Position numbers and translations under genes: made by a program. The notes under the pieces were generated by a model, which did not search any database, was not told the DNA's origin, and saw nothing but the letters and a program-made list of their open reading frames with translations. Shown here piece after piece: positions 44,491-52,800 of a stretch of DNA of 64,000 nucleotides (its first letter is position 1; each line of letters begins with the position of its first letter). The stretch is from contig NZ_LWLP01000001.1 of NCBI RefSeq assembly GCF_001641125.1, positions 768,147 to 832,146 of the forward strand, read 5' to 3'. Origin of the DNA: Arthrobacter sp. OY3WO11 (GTDB taxonomy: Bacteria > Actinomycetota > Actinomycetes > Actinomycetales > Micrococcaceae).

Positions 44491-44838
44491 TTACGTGGTC
44501 CCGGAAACTCCGCCCGCGCTCCCAAGCAAAGCTGCCATGGCATTCCAGCGCGAGATTTCGCAGCCATCCGTGCGCGTGAACACGGAATCAACGGTGCGCC
44601 CATGAAAGATGCCCGTGACCACGGCTACCTGGGGCCCGCCGTACTGCTGGGTGCACAACCGGGGTGGTCCCGGCTTGGGAAAGAAGATGCCCTCGCCGTA
44701 CTTTTCCACCGCTGCCAGGGCCGCATCAGGGTCCGGCAGGGTGGTGGCCGGCTGGGCGCGGCCGCCATCAGCCACCAGCCGAAAGACATGTTCGACGGCG
44801 GCGGGATCTTCCCGGAGCCTGACAGTCAGGTCGATCAC
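44491..44838 (-). CDS. subtilisin-inhibitor-like (SSI) protein without signal peptide
   Basis: A 115-residue protein similar to Streptomyces subtilisin inhibitor. It begins DLTVRLREDPAAVEHVFRLVADGG and continues PDPDAALAAVEKYGEG. The reactive-loop region is LCTQQYGGPQVAVVTGIFHG, followed by FTRTDGCEIS. There is no signal peptide. Both cysteines of the first SSI disulfide are replaced (Ala in LVADGG and Leu in DAALAA), while the second pair remains. This fits a cytoplasmic protein. Gln stands at the P1 position. Its GTG overlaps the stop of the preceding glycosylase-like gene (GTGA). Confidence 0.8.
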   Translation of the reverse strand: MIDLTVRLREDPAAVEHVFRLVADGGRAQPATTLPDPDAALAAVEKYGEGIFFPKPGPPRLCTQQYGGPQVAVVTGIFHGRTVDSVFTRTDGCEISRWNAMAALLGSAGGVSGTT

Positions 44839-45773
44839 GCCGGAACCATTCTGGACAGTGCGTCCAGTTCCACGGCCAGCTTCTGCCGGAGTGCTGCCGA
44901 TTCGGCGGCAAAGGAGCGCTGGTACTCCACATACTCGGCCTTGCCCTGCGGCGTCTCAATGGGAATTGCGGGGTAGCCCCACTCGGCAAGATCGTAGGGG
45001 GAAGCCTGCATGTCCATGGCGCGGATCCGCCAGGACAACTCGAAGCAGTCCATCACCAGTTCGCTGGGCAGGGCAGGGAGCAGCTTGTACGCCCATTTGT
45101 ACAGATCCATGTTGGCGTGGAGGCAGCCGGGCTGTTCGAGGTGGCGCTGGCTCTCGCGGCTCGGCGCTGACTCATTCAGCGGGACGGCGTCCGGCGTATA
45201 GAAACGGAACGCGTCGAAGTGGGTGCACCGGATCCTGTTGTCCTCCACCACCTTGTCCGTGCCGGCTGATCCCAACCGCAGCTGCAGATACTCGTGGCGC
45301 AGGTCGAACCTGTCCTGGTGGTACACCATGGCCCATTCGTGCAGCCCGAAGCAGCCAAATTGGGCAGGGCGTGCTGCGGTTCCGCGCAGGATGATGCCCG
45401 CAAAGGCGACTGCCTCCCTGCGGTCGGCGAGAAAGGCGTCCCGGTCAAAGGTGACCGCCGTGCTGCCTTCCGGCAGTCCCAGGAGGGCAAGCTCGCCGTC
45501 GTCGAGCTGCCGGTAGTGCTTCCAGCCAAGGCGCCCGGCCGCTTCCCCACCCAGCAGGACGTGCCCCGCGCCGGGGTGCCACCGGCGCAGCTGGCCAGGT
45601 TTCTGGGTGTAGTAGGTGAAGAGGAAGTCCTCCACCGGATGCTTTTTGCCTGCCGACCTGCGGGCCAGGTAGGGGTCCGCGTAGCGGCTGACGCGCAGTT
45701 GGTGTGCCTTCTCCAGCTCCTGCCATTCGTCCGCCGCGAGGAGCCTAGGCTCCACCGGCAACACCAAGAACAT
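44835..45773 (-). CDS. conserved protein, possibly 3-methyladenine DNA glycosylase-like
   Basis: About 312 residues, mostly soluble. It has an N-terminal stretch WQELEKAHQLRVSRYADPYL, HPVEDFLFTYYTQKPGQLRRWHPG, LHEWAMVYHQ, then LRLGSAGTDKVVE and QPGCLHANMDLYKWAYKLLP. Actinobacterial homologues are, as I recall, often labelled 3-methyladenine DNA glycosylase, but I do not see the helix-hairpin-helix Gly/Pro-Asp motif, so the function is doubtful. An AAGGA abuts the ATG at 45773, so the TTG at 45767 or GTG at 45764 may be the real start. It overlaps both neighbouring inhibitor genes. Confidence 0.55.
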   Translation of the reverse strand: MFLVLPVEPRLLAADEWQELEKAHQLRVSRYADPYLARRSAGKKHPVEDFLFTYYTQKPGQLRRWHPGAGHVLLGGEAAGRLGWKHYRQLDDGELALLGLPEGSTAVTFDRDAFLADRREAVAFAGIILRGTAARPAQFGCFGLHEWAMVYHQDRFDLRHEYLQLRLGSAGTDKVVEDNRIRCTHFDAFRFYTPDAVPLNESAPSRESQRHLEQPGCLHANMDLYKWAYKLLPALPSELVMDCFELSWRIRAMDMQASPYDLAEWGYPAIPIETPQGKAEYVEYQRSFAAESAALRQKLAVELDALSRMVPA

Positions 45774-46311
45774 TCCTTGCAGCATCCCAGCTACTGATTT
45801 CACAGCCATTGGTTCGCGAGAAGGCGGCGTCTACGGGGACGCCGTCCACAACTCCTGTCACGGTGGCTTTCTGGGGGCCGCCCCACTGCTGCGTGCAGGC
45901 CTGTGCGGATCCCGGGTTGGCGGGGCTGAGGAGCCCAGCGTTTTCCTTCAAGGCGGCGCAGGCCGCATCAGCGGAGGGATGCACGCTCTCGGCGGCGGGG
46001 ACGCCGTCCGTGCAGACCAGGGTGTAGCTGGTCTCGGGTTCTCCCTCGGAGGTGGTCACGATGATGGACAGTTCGGCATTGCCCTGGCCTGGTCCGGAAG
46101 GTGCCGCCGAAGGTTCCGGGGCGGGGGCCGGGACGGAGGTCTCGGCGTCGGCGGACGGGCTGGCGGATGGACTGTCCGACGCGGTGGCGGAGGCCGTGGG
46201 AGTCGCGGAAGGGGTCCCTCCGCCCTGGTCCGGGGAGCATGCCGGGAGCAGCGTTGCCGCCAGCAGCAGGGCGAGCGCCGTCTTCCTCATGGACTGTGGC
46301 CTGTCCGTCAT
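45745..46311 (-). CDS. lipoprotein with subtilisin-inhibitor-like (SSI) domain
   Basis: A 188-residue exported lipoprotein. The signal ends LLPAC (lipobox, Cys25), and a long Ser/Thr/Ala/Pro linker follows (about 26-75). The SSI-like domain covers about 78-183: ELSIIVTTSEGEPETSYTLVC, DAACAALKENAG, ACTQQWGGPQ and FSRTNGCEIS. All four cysteines of the two SSI disulfides are present. The P1 site is Gln, unlike the Met or Lys common in Streptomyces. It would stand tethered outside the membrane, where secreted proteases act. It follows the OhrR-like gene with 4 bp between stop and start. Confidence 0.8.
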   Translation of the reverse strand: MTDRPQSMRKTALALLLAATLLPACSPDQGGGTPSATPTASATASDSPSASPSADAETSVPAPAPEPSAAPSGPGQGNAELSIIVTTSEGEPETSYTLVCTDGVPAAESVHPSADAACAALKENAGLLSPANPGSAQACTQQWGGPQKATVTGVVDGVPVDAAFSRTNGCEISSWDAARNVLGVAGGA

Positions 46312-46315
46312 CCCA

Positions 46316-46804
46316 TTATTCTACTGCCGGTTCTGGTTCTGTCTCCTGCCCGGAGGTGGCCGCAATCAGCCCCATCATGGAGGTGTGCAATTCGGCGACC
46401 TGGGCGCGGGTCAATCCCAGGCGCTCCATCATGGTTCCCGGGACTTTGAGGGCCTCCTGGCGAAGCGCGGCGCCTTCTGCGGTCAACTCGACGGCGAGGG
46501 CGCGCTCGTTCCCGTCCACCCGCCGTCGCGTAATAAGTCCGGCGGCCTCAAGCCGGCGGAGCAGCGGCGAAATGGTGGCCGGTTCCTGGGCAAGGGCATC
46601 GCTGATGTTCCGGACAGTGCGCGGACTCGCTTCCCAGAGGCACAGCATCACCAGGTACTGGGGGTGGGTCAGGTTCAGTCTTTCGAGGACGGGCTTGTAC
46701 GCACCCACAACACTGCGCGCAGCCACCGTCAGGGCGAAGCACAATTGGTGCTCCAGGAGCAGGTCCTCGTCCTGCCCCGGCTCGGTGCCGGTTGCCGTCT
46801 CCAT
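46316..46804 (-). CDS. OhrR-like MarR family regulator
   Basis: A 162-residue regulator. Cys22 in LLLEHQLCFAL is at the site of the peroxide-sensing cysteine of OhrR, and HPQYLVMLCLWE follows as in that family. The winged helix is at about 60-110 (TVRNISDALAQEPATISPLLRRLEAAG). Two of three tyrosines that hold the sensing cysteine in OhrR are replaced (Thr26, His47), while Tyr36 stays. No ohr gene is present. GGAGGAG lies just before the ATG. A 14-bp perfect palindrome lies upstream. It heads the inhibitor operon. Confidence 0.8.
   Translation of the reverse strand: METATGTEPGQDEDLLLEHQLCFALTVAARSVVGAYKPVLERLNLTHPQYLVMLCLWEASPRTVRNISDALAQEPATISPLLRRLEAAGLITRRRVDGNERALAVELTAEGAALRQEALKVPGTMMERLGLTRAQVAELHTSMMGLIAATSGQETEPEPAVE
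46318..46323 (-). promoter_or_regulatory. -10 box of a leaderless promoter for the SSI lipoprotein
   Basis: TAGAAT on the minus strand ends 6 nt before the ATG at 46311 and lies inside the 3' end of the OhrR-like gene. Confidence 0.55.
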
Positions 46805-46817
46805 AGCTCCTCCAATT

Positions 46818-46831
46818 GTTAGTGCACTAAC
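46818..46831. promoter_or_regulatory. 14-bp perfect palindrome, OhrR-like operator candidate
   Basis: GTTAGTGCACTAAC is fully self-complementary and lies 14 bp before the regulator's ATG. CTATTAG follows on one side. Confidence 0.65.
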
Positions 46832-46880
46832 TATTAGCTACACTTACAGTAGTAATCATGTCAGGTAAGGAGCCGGGTTC

Positions 46881-47123
46881 ATGGGCAAGGGCAACTCTGA
46901 AGGCAAGGAAAACGCCTCGCAGCGATTCATGCGGGCAACCGGCAGGCTGCGGGCCATCTTTGGTCCGGCCAACCGCTCGTCCTTGGTCCACGACATGACG
47001 GAGGAAAACCGCAGGCTGCTGGCGCAGCGTGAGGCGGAGACCCAGCAGTGGGAGACCGTTACCCGGCCCGATGGCAGCACCTACGTCGTACCCAGGAATC
47101 CGGAAGACAAGTCGCTCCGCTGA
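46881..47123 (+). CDS. small protein of unknown function, paralogue 1
   Basis: An 80-residue basic soluble protein. It has RLRAIFGPANRSSLVHD in the first half and an end WETVTRPDGSTYVVPRNPED. The same pattern (RLR-x-x-FGPA-x-R, then a V-x-T-x-x-x-G-x-x-Y-x-V-x-R ending) appears in the next gene, so the two look like diverged duplicates. AAGGAG lies 8 nt before the ATG. It is divergent from the OhrR-like gene, so the palindrome at 46818 could control it too. Function unknown. Confidence 0.7.
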   Translation: MGKGNSEGKENASQRFMRATGRLRAIFGPANRSSLVHDMTEENRRLLAQREAETQQWETVTRPDGSTYVVPRNPEDKSLR

Positions 47124-47243
47124 GCCTGCCAAAGTGGGCACGGGCGGGAGCCTTTTCCTGTCCGCGGGCATAAAATAAGGGCACTGGCTCCAGCGGGAGG
47201 CAGGAACTCTTTCCCCCGGATAGTCGGGAAGGGGGTGGAAACA

Positions 47244-47459
47244 GTGCCGCATGTAGTCAACAGGTTCATGGGCCTGACCGACAGGCTCCGGTTCTTCTTT
47301 GGGCCAGCCACGCGGCTGGACCCCGATACGCCGGTGGTGCACAGGCACGACGCTTACGAACAGGCCTCGGAAGAGGACCTTTCGCACTTCGTTGTGGAAA
47401 CAGATGCCGCCGGCCATCACTACGCCGTACGCCGCGAAGACCTCGAAAAGCAGGGCTGA
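47244..47459 (+). CDS. small protein of unknown function, paralogue 2
   Basis: About 71 residues. It starts VPHVVNRFMGLTDRLRFFFGPATRL and ends HFVVETDAAGHHYAVRREDL. The match with the preceding gene is described there. GGAAGGGGG lies 8 nt before the GTG at 47244; a GTG at 47235 overlaps that site and an ATG at 47268 is also in frame. A strong terminator follows. The 120-bp gap before it shows no clear promoter, so it may be co-transcribed with paralogue 1. Confidence 0.65.
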   Translation: MPHVVNRFMGLTDRLRFFFGPATRLDPDTPVVHRHDAYEQASEEDLSHFVVETDAAGHHYAVRREDLEKQG

Positions 47460-47500
47460 ACGGGACCCGGCCGCTCCGGCAATCCCGTCAGCAGAACGTA

Positions 47501-47547
47501 AAAAGCCGGGCCCCTTTCCGAATGGTTCAGAAAGGGGCCCGGCTTTT
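47501..47547. terminator. bidirectional terminator
   Basis: The 18-bp perfect arms 47501-47518 and 47530-47547 flank an 11-nt loop; they begin with AAAA and end with TTTT, so each strand reads a T-run. It separates paralogue 2 from convergent lysC. Confidence 0.92.
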
Positions 47548-47556
47548 CGTGACTGG

Positions 47557-48915
47557 CTAGCGGCCGGTGCCGCCGTACACGGTGGCTTCGCTTTCGCTGT
47601 CCAGGTCGAAGGCCTTGTGGATGACGCGGACAGCCTCGTCCAGCAGGTCCGCGTGGGTCACCACAGAGATGCGGATCTCCGAGGTGGAGATCATGTTGAT
47701 GTTGATTCCGGCGTCGGACAACGCTTTGAAGAACGTTGCTGACACACCCGGGTGGGAGCGCATGCCCGCACCGATCAGGGACAGCTTGCCGATCTGCTCG
47801 TTGTACTCGATGCTCTCGAACCCGATCTGGTCCTGTGCCGCATGAAGGGCCGCCAGCGCGTCGGCGCCCTCCACGATGGGGAGCGTGAACGAAATGTCAG
47901 TCCGCCCCGTGCCGTGGGTGGAGACGTTCTGCACGATCATGTCGATGTTCGAGTGGGCGTCGGCGATGACCTGGAAGATCGCGGCGGCCTTGCCGGGGAT
48001 GTCCGGGACGCCAACAACGGTGACCTTGGCTTCGGAACGGTCGTGTGCAACGCCGGAGATGATTGGCTGCTCCAAGGCAACTCCCTCTTGTGTGGTGATC
48101 TTGTCTTCGGCGCTGGGGATGACCCACGTGCCTTCGTGCTGGCTGAACGAGGAACGGACGTGCAGGGGGACGCCGAACCTGCGGGCGTACTCCACGCAGC
48201 GCAGGTGCAGGATCTTGGCCCCCGACGCCGCGAGCTCAAGCATTTCCTCGCTGGAGATCCGCTCGATCTTTTGGGCGGAGGGAACAACGCGGGGATCGGC
48301 CGTGTAAATGCCGTCCACGTCCGTGTAGATCTCGCAGACGTCCGCTTCCAGCGCAGCGGCCAGGGCCACGGCAGTAGTGTCTGAACCGCCCCGGCCCAGG
48401 GTGGTGATCTCGTTGGTGGCCCGGCTCATTCCCTGGAAGCCGGCCACGATTGCAATGTTGCCCTTGTCCAGGGCGGTACGGATCCGGTGGGGGTCGACGT
48501 CGATGATCCGGGCCTTGCCGTGGATGCCGTCGGTGATCATGCCGGCCTGGGAACCGGTGAAGGACTGGGCGGAGGCACCCAGCTTGTTGATGGCCATGGC
48601 CAGGAGTGCCATGGAGATGCGTTCACCCGCGGACAGCAACATGTCCATCTCGCGGGCCGGGGCGGAGTCCGTCACCTGCCCGGCGAGGTCCAGGAGCTCG
48701 TCAGTGGTATCACCCATGGCCGAGACGACCACCACAACTTCGTTGCCCGCAATCTGTGCGTCCACCACGCGTTTGGCTACCCGCTTGATGCCGTCCGCGT
48801 CCGCTACGGAGGATCCGCCGAACTTCTGCACGATGAGCTGCTTTGTCACCGCACGGCCGGCGGGCGGCTCTTGCTGCTGCGTTGCGTTGTGCACTTCGGT
48901 AGTGGGCGTACTCAT
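47557..48915 (-). CDS. lysC: aspartate kinase
   Basis: Phosphorylates aspartate, the entry to lysine, threonine, methionine and diaminopimelate synthesis. The product has 452 residues. The kinase domain begins VQKFGGSS at 29-36 and has [19 protein letters not shown] near 190-210. Two ACT domains lie in the C-terminal 160 residues ([40 protein letters not shown]), where lysine/threonine feedback acts. The ATG at 48915 follows GAAGG. An internal start for a beta subunit, as in related enzymes, is possible but not shown. No asd gene follows; the terminator stands 10 bp after the stop. Confidence 0.95.
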   Translation of the reverse strand: MSTPTTEVHNATQQQEPPAGRAVTKQLIVQKFGGSSVADADGIKRVAKRVVDAQIAGNEVVVVVSAMGDTTDELLDLAGQVTDSAPAREMDMLLSAGERISMALLAMAINKLGASAQSFTGSQAGMITDGIHGKARIIDVDPHRIRTALDKGNIAIVAGFQGMSRATNEITTLGRGGSDTTAVALAAALEADVCEIYTDVDGIYTADPRVVPSAQKIERISSEEMLELAASGAKILHLRCVEYARRFGVPLHVRSSFSQHEGTWVIPSAEDKITTQEGVALEQPIISGVAHDRSEAKVTVVGVPDIPGKAAAIFQVIADAHSNIDMIVQNVSTHGTGRTDISFTLPIVEGADALAALHAAQDQIGFESIEYNEQIGKLSLIGAGMRSHPGVSATFFKALSDAGININMISTSEIRISVVTHADLLDEAVRVIHKAFDLDSESEATVYGGTGR

Positions 48916-49191
48916 GCGCGTACCTTCACGAATCAATTGGAGTCCGGCCAGACAGCCGTAACGCTGTGCTGGCCCTGACGCTGGGAACTAACGCCATCGA
49001 TGGCGCGACTTCTCTTCCCAGTTTATCGCCGCCCGCAGCCCGGGGTTGAATTGTGACCATTTTCAGCCCCGGAATGCGCCGCTGGTGGGCGCGGGTGCTT
49101 GTAAGTGGCCGAGTCTGGAGTCCTGGCAGCGTGGGGCAGAACTTGTCGTGGTGTGGTGCGTCGACGTTGCGCAGTGCAAGGTGGTGCCCGG

Positions 49192-49791
49192 TCAGGTCAG
49201 GGCGTTGCGGCGGCCCTCGAATGCGCGTCCCAGGGTGACCTCGTCCGCGTATTCCAGGTCTCCGCCCACGGGGAGCCCGGAGGCGAGGCGGGTCACCGTG
49301 ATCCCGATCGTCTTCAGCATGCGTGCCAGGTAGGTGGCGGTGGCCTCGCCCTCAAGATTGGGGTCCGTGGCGATGATGACTTCCTGGATGGCGCCGTCGT
49401 TAAGCCGGGTCAGCAGCTCGCGGATCCGGAGCTGTTCTGGTCCAACGCCCGCGATGGGATTAATGGCGCCGCCCAGCACGTGGTAGCGGCCCCGGAACGA
49501 CCGTGTCCGCTCCACGGCCAGCACATCCTTTGATTCCTCCACCACGCAGATCACGGCCGGATCCCGGCGCGGATCCCGGCAAATATTGCAGAGTTCCTGC
49601 TCGGTGACGTTGCCGCAGACCGAGCAGAACTTGACCCGTTCCTTGACGGTGGTGATCGCCTCAACCAGCCGTTTCATGTCCTGCGGGTCCGCCTCAAGAA
49701 TGTGGAACGCGAGCCGTTGGGCGGACTTGGGACCCACCCCCGGAAGGCGTCCGAGCTCGTCAATCAGCTCCTGGACAGCACCTTCGTACAC
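49192..49791 (-). CDS. recR: recombination protein RecR
   Basis: A 199-residue recombination mediator that works with RecF and RecO at gaps. It has the helix-hairpin-helix [17 protein letters not shown], the C4 zinc site [16 protein letters not shown] near 57-72, the Toprim ICVVEESKD, and [18 protein letters not shown]. The GTG at 49791 follows AGAGGG. It lies 79 bp downstream of dnaX on the same strand. The YbaB gene often found between them is absent. The gap 48916-49191 before lysC, about 275 bp, shows nothing else. Confidence 0.95.
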   Translation of the reverse strand: MYEGAVQELIDELGRLPGVGPKSAQRLAFHILEADPQDMKRLVEAITTVKERVKFCSVCGNVTEQELCNICRDPRRDPAVICVVEESKDVLAVERTRSFRGRYHVLGGAINPIAGVGPEQLRIRELLTRLNDGAIQEVIIATDPNLEGEATATYLARMLKTIGITVTRLASGLPVGGDLEYADEVTLGRAFEGRRNALT

Positions 49792-49870
49792 GTTTCCCTC
49801 TTTAGCTTGGTGTGGTTTGCGGGTAAAGCAATGACTTGCAGGGGCGCACCCCGGCTAACCGGGGCCGCGG

Positions 49871-52800
49871 TCAGTACCGCGGTGCGATGGGGCTTCCGTC
49901 CGGGGAACGCTCCTCAATCAGCTTCCCGCCCAGAATACGCTCCACGGCGGCACGCCCGAACACTCCAGACTCTTCGATCGTCTCGTCGTCGGCGCTCGGG
50001 ATGTCATGGACATAGGTGGCAGCAGCGGCCACTGCCCTGGCCGGAGCCTTGGCGCGCCCGGCCTCGGCTTCTGGGCTGTTGGACAGGCGCTGGTACAGAC
50101 TCTGCCGTGCTTCTGCTGCGGCAGCAGAAGACGACTGCGGAGAGTTTGCCGGGGCCGTCTTCGCCGGAGCAGCCGGAGCCGCCGCAGTGGTCACCGAAGC
50201 CGGCGAGGCTGCTGCTGGAGCCTGCCCTATCGGCGACGATGCTGCTGGCGACGACGCTGTTGGGGCATAGGCAGCGTGCGCCGGCGTGGCTGCAGCAGCG
50301 GAGGAGGCCGATGCCATGGCGTACTCGGGCGCGCGCACGTGCTCCGGTGAAGGCGACTGTCCGTCATCCTGTCCGCTGCCGGGAGCCGGGGCAGTAGGCG
50401 CCAGGCCCCACTCCGGTCCAGGGCTGGAGCCGGCCTTGGTGACCGGGATGGAGGGCGGCACCTGGGCTGCAGCAGGTTCGTAGTGCGGCGTCGGAGCAGG
50501 CGGGCTTGGTGCCTCTTCGGGTCCTTCCGCGGAGGCACTCCTGCCCACGTTGCTTTCCTCGCCGACCACCCAGACCCCGGGTGCCTGTTCGACTGCACGG
50601 GTCCAAGGATCGTGGGGACTTCCGGCGGTCGATGCTGGATCAGCGTCAGTCTGGGCGATGCTGTGGGCGCCCGAAATGGCGCCGGGACCGGCGTCTGAGC
50701 CGGCCGGAGCAGAACCGACCAGTGAGGATCCGGCCCTGCCTGAAACGCCACCCGTACCTGCACTGCTTGAACCTGCACTGCTTGAACCTGCACTGCTTGA
50801 ACCCGCACTGCCTGAAACCGCGCTGCTTGAATTGGTGCTGCTTGAACCGGTGCCGGCCGATGGTGCCGGCGGCCGGGACTGGGCAGAAGGGTCCCAGTCC
50901 ATGGGAGGTTCTTCTTCCAGCGGGGGAGCGTCCTCGTCCCTGGCTGGTCCCCAGTCGTCGTCAGAATATGAGTAGTCGCCCGCCGGGGCAGCAGGAACCG
51001 GAGCAGGAGAGGCTTTTACAGGGGCAGGGGCGTGTCCAGGCGCCTGCCCGGGGGCGGACTGCCCGGCTCCGTTCTCCGCAAACTGGCTGACAGGGTGCGC
51101 CGGGACGGCCACCTGATCCGCAGCGGGCTCCGGTGTGGCGGCGCCGGTACTGCCGGCGTTGTCCCTTGCAGTCGCGCCGCCCGTGCGCTGTTGTGCGTCC
51201 CGCGCAGGGGGCTGCGGGGCCGCACTGTTCGCGCTACCCGGACCTGGCAAAACACCCTGCTGGTTCACAGCGCTGGCGCGGCCTGACGTCTCCGGCTGCT
51301 GGACTGAGTCGTCGGGTGACGGTGCAGGGGCCAGGCCCCAGGCGACGTCAGCCGACGTTGCCGGGGCCGCCCGGGTGGCGGGCACTTTTGGGTTTGGGTC
51401 AGAGCTCGCCTGCGTGCCGCCGCCGGCCGACGCAGTGATCTGGCAGTCGATGCCCACGGTTTTGTGGATGGCCTGCCGCAAATTCTCTGAATGGTCTGCC
51501 CGGCCGAAGGCGCCGGCAAGCCCGGTTGTGGTGAAGGCAAGGGTCAGGAGGTGGCCGTCGAACGCGGCAACCTGGGCGTTGGGTTCGACGAGGGCCCACG
51601 TGCTGCGCTTGATTTTGGACAGCGTTTGCAGGACATCCGGCCAGGCGCGGCGCAAGACCTCAACATCGCCCATGGATCCTGCCGCTGCGGAGGCCGCCGG
51701 GGCAGGATCCGGAGAGGGGGAAGGCTGCGGCCCGGAAACCGGCACCGGCCGGTCAGCCGGCTCGTGCATGGCACCCTGGACAGGGCCGGAAGCCGCCCCG
51801 GAATTGCCGCCCTGCGCCTGGCCGGGCTCAGCGGACGCCTGTTGTGCCGTGGCGGCGCGGTGCACATCGCCGCCCCGGGCAGTGGGAGGGGTGGATGATG
51901 ACCTGTTCCCCGCCGCATCTTCTACGGGCCAGTCATCGGTGCTGACGCGCGGCGCGGTCAGCGGGCCGCGGGGTGCACCAGCGGGGGAGGAGGCATCCTC
52001 TGCCCGGCCGGCAGCATGCGTTACCGGAGCGGCTGGTGCTGCCGAAGCTGGCCGGGTGGCCGACGCCGAAGCAGGAACGGGCGTCGAAGGCGAAGCCGCC
52101 GCCGCACCCGCAGGCGTGCTCGAACCAGCGGACACTGCAGGCGATCGCGGAGCGGCAGGAGCAGCTTGGCCGCCGCCAGAAGCCGCTGACGCTGCCGGGG
52201 CCGCAGAAGATGCAGGCAGCGCTTCCTGGGCGGGGGCTGGAAGTGCCCCCGTTTGAGGCGCCGGGGAAACATCCGCCGCAGTGCGGGGCGCACCAGGGGT
52301 GGCGGGAGCGCCGACGTCGTTCCCGGCGTAATTCAGCCGGCGTTCCACACGGTCTATACGTGCGGCCATGCCGCGCTCGTTTTGCTCAGAACTGGGCAGC
52401 AGGATCCTGGCGCACAGCAGCTCAAGGTGCAGCCGCGGGGAGGTGGCGCCGGTCATCTCGGTCAGTGCCGTGTTGGTGACGTCTGCTGCCCGCGACAGCT
52501 CAGCCGCGCCCAGGTTGTGGGCCTGGTTCTTCAGCCGGGCAATCTGGTCCGCGGGCATGCCGCGAAGGATGGTCTGGGCGCTTTCCGGCATGGCCTGGAC
52601 AATGATGAGGTCCCGGAAGCGCTCCAGCAGGTCCTCGACGAACCGGCGGGGATCGTGGCCGGTTTGGATGACCCGGTCCACGGCCCGGAAGACGGTGGCG
52701 GCATCGGATGCGGCCACGGCTTCAACCACGTCATCGAGCAGCGAAGCGTGGGTGTAGCCGAGGAGGGCGACGGCAAGTTCGTAGTCCAGGCCGTTCGGGC

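Noticed and set aside
50760..50849. CRISPR-like array
   Set aside because: The 15-bp units are contiguous with no spacers and keep the dnaX reading frame.
51135..52256. Long open frame opposite the dnaX linker
   Set aside because: It is a reflection of the low-complexity Ala/Pro codons of dnaX.
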